From: Plantago elongata
Lineage: Eukaryota > Streptophyta > Magnoliopsida > Lamiales > Plantaginaceae
Direction: 5' to 3'
DNA length: 54,021 nt
Assembly: GCA_036897095.1 (NCBI GenBank)
Contig: JAYMSP010000394.1
Span: 1 to 54,021 of the forward strand
Below are positions 1 to 9,950 of the stretch, in pieces; within the stretch, counting starts at the first letter, position 1, and each line of letters begins with the position of its first letter. Made by a program: the position numbers and the translations under genes. The notes below the pieces were generated by a model. The model searched no databases, was not told where the DNA came from, and saw nothing but the letters and a program-made list of their open reading frames with translations.

Positions 1-630
1 TTATGTAATGCCGACATATAAAAAATGGACAGTCAAAGATATACATTACTTATTGAAATTAAACTAATTCCAAAAAATTTCATGTCTAATTGAATTAATT
101 TAATAAATTCTCTATCTTTTAAATTTTAGTATTTCATTTTATCTTACTTAATAAATTTATATTTTATTTTAATTTATAAAATAATTTATTTAATTAATAA
201 TAATAATAATCAAGATTGGTGTCTATGGATTCGTCTTGTCAAGACGAATTTGAATATATGTTCAAAATATTTTTAAATATTTATAGATAAAGTTATATTA
301 AATTTATTAAAATTTATCTATGTAATATGGTACAAAAATAAACTAACTAAACATGAAGAACGAAAACGCCAATACCTAAAATAAAATGATGTAATAATGA
401 AAAGCTTTGGAATATTCATTTTATTGTTGTTAATTCCATAAAATTCCTTGAGATTGAGAATAGTTGTGGATAGAGATAGCCCATCAAATTTAAATAATAT
501 ATAGATAGATTATCATCACTCATATTTTTTCAATTATTTTTCATTATATCTTATACTTTAATGTCAATAAATTTCTACGTGAGAATTACAAAAATCTTAA
601 CAAACAATAAACTAATAGTTATCTTAAAAA

Positions 631-1053
631 CAGTGACGGAGCCAAACTATAGCAAGACAAGGCAATTGCCTTGCCTCAAAATTGGTACAAAATATATAGT
701 GTATATATGTTCAAGATTTATTTGTCAATTGTTCATAGTTACTCCTTTGTATGATTCTTTAACAAATTAAGGTTTGAACTCTTTCATTATTTTAATACAT
801 TTATCTTATTCTCTCTACAAATTTTATAAACACAAACCTATATTTTTAACAAAAATGGTTGTATTGTTAACAAAAACGTTTACATCGTCAATATTAATGT
901 TTTTCATATGTAAAAAATGAATTATGTCAACGATATGGACGTTTTGATTTACACGAATGTTTTAATTAACAACAAATCTACTCCTAGAGACTTGATCCTC
1001 TATTACGAATGCAATTTTACCTTGTCTCACTAAATTTTCTGGCTTCGTCGCTT
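631..1053. mobile_element. hAT-like MITE, degenerate
   Basis: The left end reads AGTGACGGAGCCA (632-644). The right end carries the inverted form TGGCTTCGTCGCT (1040-1052), matching at 11 of 13 positions. Both ends sit next to A-rich flanks (CTTAAAAA on the left, TTAAAAAAA on the right), which could be an 8-bp target duplication as made by hAT elements, but low complexity weakens that. There is no transposase. The CAGTGRCGGAGCCA terminus is a common plant MITE end. Confidence 0.5.
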
Positions 1054-1752
1054 TAAAAAAATGCATACGGGGAAGTATATTAATCTACTTACCCGAGATA
1101 AACACCACATCTAATTTTATACATGATGATTAATATGACATACCGTCTCCTGCGTGTACATCTAATTCTATATGTAAAGTCAATATTTCATCTACCCTTG
1201 TAGAGTTCTAGCATTATAGAACACTTATTTTCTTGACTCACCAACTTTTTTGAATTCACAAAAGATATCTTTGAGATTTTATGATTCTCAATGAAAATGA
1301 TGTTTGAGAAAAGGATGGAGCATCGTATAATTTCTACTACCCTATAACTGATGTTTTTCAAATATTATAGAGACGACCACAAATTATATAATTCATCATT
1401 CCATGAATTAATCACCAAGTTAGATTATAGTATTGGTTTAAATGTCTTAAAAATGACTCCATTCTATATAGTATTCTAGAAACCTAATGATGCGTGTATA
1501 ATAATAGCTAGCACGGATTAATTCAAAGGTCAAGATGAAACAAAATACTAGAGAAGCTTCTTTTCTTTGCGACACAAGGTAAAGAACGTGAACGCGCAAT
1601 TGATATTTTCGTCTCATGCGTTACTCCTTTTCCTTTCCTTCCTTACCAAACAAACTTTCACTTTTTAAAGATATTATATCTCCGACCTTCGTGCCAAACT
1701 TATCTTCCATATATTAAACATTACCAACATCAACCTATAATATTCTATTTTG

Positions 1753-2044
1753 TTCCGTTTCAATTTAAATATCATATAAATAAAAACGTAATCTCCTTTT
1801 ACTTATTCACTCTTTAGCCATTTTCCTATTTTATTACAATTGGTTTACCAGAGGTTTTGGGGAGAAAAAAAGTAAATAAAGTAAAAGAGAGATTATAAAG
1901 TAAGAAATAAATTGAGTAAAGTAGGAGAAATAACTAATACAATATGAGATATACTGGACAAAGTTGAGAGAGAGACTTTTGATTAAAGTAATGAGTAAAT
2001 GAATTTGGAACGGCCCAAAAAATTAAACGAAACTGGAACTGAGG
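1753..2044. mobile_element. Stowaway-like MITE, degenerate
   Basis: The left side has TTCCGTTTCAATTTAAAT (from about 1753). The right side has GGAACGGCCCAAAAAATT (about 2007-2024) followed by AACTGGAACTGAGG, close to the inverted form of typical Stowaway termini. The inside is AT-rich and non-coding. The ends have decayed and I cannot define the flanking TA dinucleotides exactly. Confidence 0.4.
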
Positions 2045-2900
2045 AAATATAACGCATGAACGATAATGAATGGGGGTTATAACAAATATGAGAAGATCGA
2101 TAGAATTTCATCTCATCTAAAAGTTCGAATTTATAAAGAGATGTAAAATCTAATCATTCATTTTAATTCTTAAATACTCCATTCACTCGGCCTATTTCAA
2201 CCTCTTTAGGAGGTCATTAGAGTAAAATTTTATGCGGCGAAAATTATCTTTCTGAAGATTTATATCAGGTGTGTATGAGAGCCTGAGGCTTTAACTTAAG
2301 AGATCTTTTGAGCAATTGGTAACCGCTAATGCTCGTAATACTTCTGAGCAGCAAAATTTTGTTACTTCTAACTTCAATGTTAATACTTTTGTGTTGATTT
2401 TTTTTATCATAATTCTTTTTGTTGAGCACCAGGATGTCGTTACTTATTCATTTAGCATATAAATACATAAATTATATTATATTTATAAATATATATATAT
2501 ATATGAAATTTAATTATTTATATTAATATTTTAATAAAAATGATATAGAAATACATATAATAGCCACATTTATGAGAAAGCCACGTTTCTGAGAAAGCCA
2601 TCTATCGAATATATCAAGTCAATCTCCACATATTTTCTCACAAATAAGGTAAATTTAATTAAAAAATAATATTTTATTACATAGTTACACCTGTACTCAA
2701 AATGAATGTATGATCTACACTTACGATACACAGATTTGCATAAATAATGATTTATCCTGAAACATAACATGGGGACAAATATGATTCCACATCTAATAAT
2801 CACTCTGTTCAAACTACGACATCTGACTGAAAACACAATAAAATCCCCATTAAAAGTCAAACACACATTACCAAATTTCATCATTCGGATCACCTACCAC

Positions 2901-2907
2901 TATAAAT
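2901..2907 (+). promoter_or_regulatory. TATA box of the DUF1645 gene
   Basis: TATAAAT lies 87 bp before the chosen start codon at 2994. Plant TATA boxes lie about 30 bp before transcription start, which would put the 5' end near 2935 and leave a UTR of roughly 60 bp. This also argues against the in-frame upstream ATG at 2769, which precedes the TATA box. Confidence 0.6.
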
Positions 2908-2993
2908 TAGACCCCAAGTTATCCATTTTCATTCTTATCACATCATATATTCACAACTATTCCAATCTCCAACAAACACCACAAATTCAATCC

Positions 2994-3788
2994 ATGGAGC
3001 CAGCTAAACTTCAAGAAAACATGAACCCACATCAAGATTTGCTCTCAGAAGCCAAAATCTGCAGAGAGTTGTACAGATGCCTCGATTTGAGATCTGATGA
3101 TTTGAAGGAGCATAGTGATGAAGATACTCATGATCATGAAACTGATCAAGAGCAAGAAGATGAAGAGTTCTCTTTCATGGCTTTTGGAGATAATGGTTCA
3201 CCAGTAGCAGCTGAAGATGCGTTTATTGATGGGCAAATCAAGCCAGTTTTCCCATTGTTCAACAGGGATTTGCTTCTTTCTGTGAATGATCTGCCTGTTA
3301 AAGTTCCTGTAGATAAGGTGTTTGTCGAAATGCCTGAACGAGAACATTATCGTGTGACATCGTCTTCGTCGAGAAATGATGAGATTTCGGGTCCATACTG
3401 CGACTTGACGAGTAGGAAGGCGGTGGAGGTGGTGGCGCAGGGAGAGGGTTGCAAGAAGAGTAACTCGACCGGGTTTTCGAAAATTTGGCGGTTTAAGGAG
3501 CTTATGGGGAGGAGTAACAGTGATGGGAGGGATACATTTGTTTTCTTGAACAATGTTAGTGAGAATAAGAAAGTTGAGGGTAAGGAGAAGGTGGTGAATG
3601 TGAGTGGGAAGGTGAAGAAGGTAGGGAAGGCGGGTAAAACGACGGCGCCTTTATCGGCACACGAGGTTTATTTGAAGAGTAAGGCGAAGGAGGAGGAGCG
3701 ACGGCGACAGTCATACCTGCCGTACCGGCAAGTGGGATTCTTTACCAATGTTAATGGTGGATTAAGCAAGAATGTGCATCCATACTAA
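2994..3788 (+). CDS. DUF1645 family protein, single exon
   Basis: The 264-residue intronless protein starts at MEPAKL. The open frame continues upstream to an ATG at 2769, but the TATA box at 2901 makes the inner ATG the likely start. Near residues 44-54 there is an acidic Asp/Glu-rich stretch. Then come the marks of the plant DUF1645 family (Pfam PF07816): GQIKPVFPLFNRDLL (about 79-93), a central SNSTGFSKIWRFKELMGRSN block followed by DTFVFL, and a C-terminal block with SAHEVYL, a basic KEEERRR run, SYLPYRQ and VGFFTNVNG. The C-terminal half is basic. Members are plant-specific, and some are linked to stress responses or grain size, but no biochemical function is established. The protein has no signal peptide or membrane span, and the basic patches could suit a nuclear protein (inference). 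The frame is intact. Confidence 0.9.
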   Translation: MEPAKLQENMNPHQDLLSEAKICRELYRCLDLRSDDLKEHSDEDTHDHETDQEQEDEEFSFMAFGDNGSPVAAEDAFIDGQIKPVFPLFNRDLLLSVNDLPVKVPVDKVFVEMPEREHYRVTSSSSRNDEISGPYCDLTSRKAVEVVAQGEGCKKSNSTGFSKIWRFKELMGRSNSDGRDTFVFLNNVSENKKVEGKEKVVNVSGKVKKVGKAGKTTAPLSAHEVYLKSKAKEEERRRQSYLPYRQVGFFTNVNGGLSKNVHPY

Positions 3789-4558
3789 AGTAGTAAAGTG
3801 TTTATAATTGTGTGTGTTTCAATCTTTTGTTTGTTCATGTATATAGGGTTGGCAATTTGGCATGTTGTTTTAGGATGATATAGTGTTGCTAACTAAGGAT
3901 CAAGTTCCTATTTTTGTACTTTGGGTAGTTATGTATAAATGAGTTATGGTTACTTCTTCTGGAGATAATCTACTATCTGCCACACGCAATTGTTTCAGTC
4001 TGCCAAACAACGTCGAATCCTTTTTAAGAAACGAGTGTTCAAATAACACTTGTTACAATTTCAAAGTACAACGCTTAAGTACTTGTTCGAATAAAACATT
4101 CATCTCTGATGAGATATACAGATATAGTATATTCATCATATTAAGACACATTAACTTCGACTACAAGATTATTTCGAAATTACACCTGAATCGAACTCGA
4201 AATTATTGAAGAGTTTCATTATTCAATGGTGGGATAGAGGGAATAGGTATTGCAAGTCAAGGAGTCGTGGTCTTTGAAACTTGAAAGTGTCAAAAGATAT
4301 CAGACGCGTGTTGATATTATTAATATTCTTTTGTTGAATTTGTATGATCCACAGATATATATAAAGTAAAAGAAAACAGCATAGAGGTATGAACGAAGAG
4401 ATAAAGCTATCAACACATTTGTCTTAATTCCAAAAAGACAACTTTTACTATTTCGTGTTCACATAAATGCTGCAATATGTATACAGTATACAAGTTATAA
4501 ATGTTAAATGTTACAACTGGAACCAAGAAATTGCCGGCACAAGCAGCTGTACCAATTC
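3789..4558. other. Intergenic region between convergent genes
   Basis: The DUF1645 gene (+) and the pantothenate kinase gene (-) point towards each other across this 770-bp gap. It should hold both 3' UTRs and poly(A) signals. I see no further gene, RNA gene or clear repeat. The 87-codon open frame at 3946-4209 has no recognisable domain. Confidence 0.5.
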
Positions 4559-7500
4559 TCAGTTCCTAACATGTACACTACAATCTATACATCCACTATG
4601 CTTCACACCAGCTTGCGTTGAGTTTTCCGACACGTTGTTGCAGGGTGACGAAGGGCTTTTTGTGGGAGAGCTGCTCTGTTCTACTAAATAACCATGAGTG
4701 GCGTCTCCAGCTACGTCTTTTTTGTAGCTCAAGAATGAACCGAGGGCCCCAAGAAACCCTTCATGCCGAAGAAATAGAGCTTTTGCTTCACCTTTTGACC
4801 TGAAGATTATGATAATATGGTCATGTCCAAGTCTAAATCGCATTATGAAAGATCTAAAAGATGTGCTAGGAGGGAGTTAAGTCCCAGCTTGCCTCACTTA
4901 TGGCCTTTTCTTTCAATAAATCACATTCAACGTTACCTATATTCACACTCTTGCCCTTTTTAAGTTGAATTACATTATGCTAGCTTTTGTACACTTTACA
5001 CATTTTACTTCTCCTCAGAATCCGGAACTAATCAAACTCATAACTTGAATCCACACCAACGTACACTATTGAATCGGTCAGGTAGGCTCCAGTTCCATAA
5101 CTAATATCGTGATAGACATCAAGTTATTGCTTCCATCTCATAATTATTTGCATAATATGATATGCCTATATCACAAAATCATAATTATCAAAAGGTGAAA
5201 CAGAGGATAGGTCGCTACCAGAAATGAACTCCTACTGAGATGGTATCCATAGTATAGGCATGATCTCGGATGAAAAATCCTCCAAAGAATATGCGCTTGA
5301 GTCCAAAGCGCAAGGCGTTCAAGTAAGCTATCTGGAGATGAGTATTGAACAAACAATTTAGATTGAGAAATTTAACATGCACGCTATTTCATATTTTTTA
5401 GTAACTAACCTGTGCAACGTTATTTGAGATCATTCTTAACAAGGACCTAGCTACATCCTCAGCTCCGTAATCTTCAAGATCCTTGTTTTCAGAGACTGCC
5501 TTGCCAAAGCTAGAGGCGATAGCTGTGGATGTAAGACCGATCTGCAAAAAAAAAAAAAAGAAGGCAGAGTACAACTCGTTATTTAAGTTGGGTAGTGACC
5601 ATTTGATGCAATAAATCAAACTTAAAATCTTATTCTGTAGGACACTCGAGATAAATCATGCATGTAGATAGAGAAAAAGAAATTCAATTTTGGGTACTAT
5701 GATTGACAGAACTACATTTTGTAAAAGATAGTCAGTCATCAGCAATTAAAAGTTAACAATAGTACTTTGAACTTCTGGTGAAATATAAGGTTAAAAACAC
5801 ATGACGCAAAAAGCACAGCGAAAAAGAAGTTACAAGGCATGACACCTATTATCTAGGAACTCCTTAATGTCAGATACTAATGCAGGATCCAGCTTAAATT
5901 CACATTGAAGTAATTTTGAGGAGTTGATCCTTGAATCTGGGAGACATTTCAGGCAAAGGAGAAGACAGAAGAATCAAACATGAGCCAATACCTTCAAGTA
6001 GTCAGATCCCCCATATATGTCTCCAACAAGCATGTCTATCACTCTGTTGTTTCCACTGCGACTCAACTCTAACAATTCATCAAAACTGATTGGTGCAAGA
6101 CAAAAACAAAGGGGAAGTTACTCGACTGAAATGTGAGCAGCTACAAATATCTTAATAAAAATCGAAGTCTTACTTTTTGCACTTTGTTAAAAGTTTGCCC
6201 AAGCCCCAGAATGTGCCACCACCAACACTAGTTCCACTGACTCGCTCAAACTTGTCATCACCATCAACCTAAGAAATAAGTAATTAGAAGACATATTGGT
6301 GCAATTTACTAATGCCCAGTTTCATAGAGTTGATGAAAAAGATCAATATGGTAATCACTGACTAGTTGACAAATTAAATAGACAGCAGCACCTTGATCAT
6401 GCTGACCCCAGATCCTATATTTACTAGGAGGTACGGATACAAATCTTTGTGGTCAATTTGTACGTACTCCTTCTGGTCCTCCATATATGTAAAGGCTTCA
6501 TGGTTTACAGCCTACATGATGCACATTAGAAAACTGCATTAGACATCTTTGCTTCTATGAATTGATTATCTTTCTTGTCAGTACAGATAAGAGTGCTTCA
6601 GAGCCGTCAATTGAGAAAGAGTGGAAAGAGAAAGAAAGAAAAGGTTGATTGTCAAGAAAGAAATGAACGCCCAGAGAATGTGATTTCAGGTTCAGAACAT
6701 GAACATTACAGCCTCTTTATCCACTAAGGTTAGTAATCCTTTTAAGGTGCAACCATGCAAGCTTCAAATGATGTGCAAAGTAATTATATTTGACTATTTG
6801 TTCTGAAACTTCTTTTGCATTTATGTAGCAGGCTCAATCATATCCATATTATAAGTTGTTTAAGAGATTGATAAAATGTTATTTCTCCGTATTCTCACAA
6901 GAGTATATATCATAAACATGTGATTGTACAACACTTATATTTGGGATGGATGATCAACATCATAAAACTTTATAAGTGGAAATATAGAATGCAGAACTTC
7001 AGTTACAATAACATCCGCACCTTGAGAAGAAAATTCGCACCAGCAACAAGAGAACTCATCTCATCTACCTTGTCCAGAATAATACCAAGTTTTTCCTTGA
7101 ACAAATCAGCGAACTTGTAAGCCCCACCACCTGTAGCCTTCAAAAAGATACTGAAGTTAGAAAGTTTTCATCTCTAATTCTTAAATCCTAGCCCTAAAGT
7201 AATGACAAGAACTTGATCTTTGACGGGTAAATAGACGTGACATGGAAAAATATATTTCAAATATTATTCTAGCATACAATACCTTGATAATGTATTTTTC
7301 ATCAATAGGGGCTGCATGATCCACCCTACCTGGATCGACATCAAGCCTCTCAGATAATAAAAATATTCATGAACATTATTTAAGCAAAGGCTATTGATGG
7401 CAGATTTTATAAGATATTCATGGATTACAGATTGGAGATCACTCTGTTCCAGAGTAAATAGCAAATGCACCACAAAGAATAAATAGTAGACAAATCTGGC

Positions 7501-8530
7501 ATCATTAAAAGTAGAAACATCCGTAATCACTCTTTACAAATGGAAGAGCATAGACCAAGTTAAAGTTTGCCTAAAGCAAGCATACGTATAACATAATGTT
7601 GTCAGTTTGGATGAAGTTCAATGACTAATACGTTTCAATCAGAAACTCGATTGCTAGATATTGTTTAGCCATGTCATGGGCAAATTAACCAAAAACACTT
7701 GATAATCCTAAGAATAGTCGAACATATACTAGCATTTTGTAGCTTTTGTCGTATGGGGAAGGGCGCATTACGTACATAAAGTAGACTCGCAAGATTACAG
7801 GGATAAACTTACCGACAGTAATTCAGAACCAAATTATACTATAAATTTATTCACTATCAAATACCATTAGAAAAAATACCATAGTTCTTGACATGCTTGG
7901 AAGATATAAACTCTATGCACTCGCTGATCTTGCTTGTTTCAAACATTACAAAATGAAGCCTCCCACTGACGACACGATCATCCACGTTCCTACTCAACAC
8001 ATGAATTCCATCTTTTCGAACCCCATTTCGCGGGCCATCCGTGAAGTCCCTGCTACTGCTTGAGAAGTACACCATCTTAATCAGAGAGCCTAAAATGACA
8101 AAAAAAACTCTACTTAGAACTTAACACTGCCAATTGCAAAGTTCAGCTAAATTCAACTTTTCGAATACCAAATGCAATAAGCAGCAAGCTTTAACCTAGT
8201 TAATTGACAACTTCAATTCCAATCCAAATATCAAAATTAAACAGCAGCATTATAACTGAAGTTTCATCTAAATTGGCCTAAAATCAAGCAAAAGGGAAAA
8301 AGATCGCAACTTTACTACCCCAAATCAAGCAACATGGACAAAGATCGCAACTTTACTTACCTAAACTAGATGATCGGAAGAAATAATCCAATTGAAGTGA
8401 TCAAAGCCAAAATTCACGAAAAATTCAGAAACCCATTATTACCTCCGATATCAAGAGCAAGATACGAGACTTCATCTTCAGAATTGTTGGCCAATTCTTG
8501 AAATTGATGAGCTGAATTTTGAACTTCCAT
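4559..8530 (-). CDS. PANK1: Pantothenate kinase (type II/eukaryotic), 10 exons
   Basis: This enzyme phosphorylates pantothenate with ATP, the first step of coenzyme A synthesis. The exons, in transcript order, are 8530-8443, 8089-7880, 7329-7283, 7137-7021, 6511-6392, 6268-6174, 6085-5992, 5541-5410, 5331-5219 and 4799-4559. All have GT-AG borders, phases close, and the product is 418 residues. Visible motifs are ALDIGGSLIK at the N-terminus (ATP phosphate binding, residues 25-34), ATGGGAYKF (116-124), the acidic VDEM segment (E141) that aligns by eye with the proposed catalytic Glu of human PANK3, [14 protein letters not shown] (182-195), [14 protein letters not shown] (205-218) and [17 protein letters not shown] near the end. 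The C-terminal DUF89 domain of Arabidopsis PANK2 is absent, so it resembles the single-domain PANK1 form. After the kinase core the tail is Ser/Pro-rich and unlike the copies I recall. Symbol by similarity. Confidence 0.93.
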
Positions 8531-8639
8531 CGATTGAAATTCAATTCATTTTGTTCACTGCTCCTTCTTGATAAATAGGCGATGAGCACGACGGAGAATT
8601 TCAACAATGGCTGGCAATTGACTGACAGCGTGGAAAGCA

Positions 8640-9950
8640 ATAATCAATAGTGATTTGATTAAGTTAACTCATCGATTCGATTCGATTAATAGTGGATTGT
8701 GATTAATTAGCTGAAATTCATAATTACGCCCTAATCTCCCAACAACCAAGAACTTGATGGTTTTCGAAGATTTAGGTTAATTAATTATGGATAGTGTCAA
8801 AGTAGGTGAATGTGAAAAGTGATCTTAATCTAAAATTCTTTATGTTTGGATAATGATTAAAAATTTAAAAATTTTGGCAAAAATAGTACTTCTAAAAAGA
8901 TTCACTTAATTAATTACTTCTAGCAAATATTTCCTTAGCTACTAACAAAATGCTAATCCGTTCACATAGAATATTTAGATTGATATAGTTTCTCTTTTAT
9001 AGATGATGTACTAAAACAGACACTATTAGTATACTCTATGAATTGATGGTAAATTCTATTCTAATATGGAACTGGTTGAATGGTTGAGATTCTTTCTGAT
9101 GGTATAGACGAGCAAATTGAAGACTAGTCGGTCGATGTGTTTTGCTAAGCATCTATTAGTTCTGTGATGGGATTGGAGGTGTAGTATCTCGATTGTATTG
9201 TGAATTTTGTTCCTTCAGTAATGGTCTAGAACTTTATTCTTGGTTTGGATGTTTTATTTTCTTTAAGTAATTGTTTCGTTAAAAGTATCACTTGTGTTTT
9301 TGGCTCGTTATTAATAAAAAATTTGACCGTTTAAAAAAATACTAATTCTAATATAATATAATCGACTGAAAAAGAGTAATTATGGATTTGTCTCATTCAT
9401 TTGAGTGTTGGGTTATTATAATTTGTTATCATCTTCGGTCTTAACCGATCTAGAATAGGATCATAATACTCTAAATGAATAGCGAGGCTCAGATCATTTA
9501 AAGCCTCGTCAAGTTTGGGTACAGTTTCGCTTTCATATCATTTTTAACTATCTATCAAACCACTAATCGATCGTTATGCTACTCATTCCTTTTAAAAAAT
9601 AAATTTACTCGTGATATGAACCATGTATAATACATGTAATATACGATACTTAGAATGTCCGTACAATATTATCTATATTGGAGCCGGCCCCACATACATT
9701 CACTATAAATTATTTACGAATAACATTGTAAAAATAATGAAGTATTTTTTCATGATTACTACAATTTTATTATTTAATATATTTTTGAATCACTTTATAG
9801 GAAAAAATTGTTAAAAGAATTAAACTTAAAAGAAGTTTTTATTGAGATTAATCATACAGTCTCCATCATCATGTCACTGTTAGTAAACCAGAAGTAGCTC
9901 CTCCAATCCAATCAAATTCATCAAGAGCCAGAAAAATTGATTACTCCAAA
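8640..9950. other. Intergenic region between divergent genes
   Basis: This AT-rich gap separates the pantothenate kinase (-) from the next gene (+), so both promoters should lie here. I cannot assign a convincing TATA box to either. No repeat or coding segment is evident. Confidence 0.45.

Larger units (their letters stand above)
1..2890. other. Gene-free AT-rich left flank
   Basis: No coding region with recognisable domains or codon structure is visible before the DUF1645 gene. The short open frames here are what AT-rich DNA gives by chance. The stretch holds two degenerate MITEs (about 631-1053 and 1753-2044), listed separately, and a short TA run near 2490-2504. The rest is plain intergenic DNA. 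Confidence 0.6.

Noticed and set aside
2570-2893. 107-codon minus-strand open frame
   Set aside because: It lies antisense to the promoter region of the DUF1645 gene, is AT-rich and shows no domain.
2769-2993. Upstream in-frame ATG (2769) as the start of the DUF1645 protein
   Set aside because: It precedes the TATA box at 2901, and the added residues look like translated promoter (AT-rich, no family similarity).
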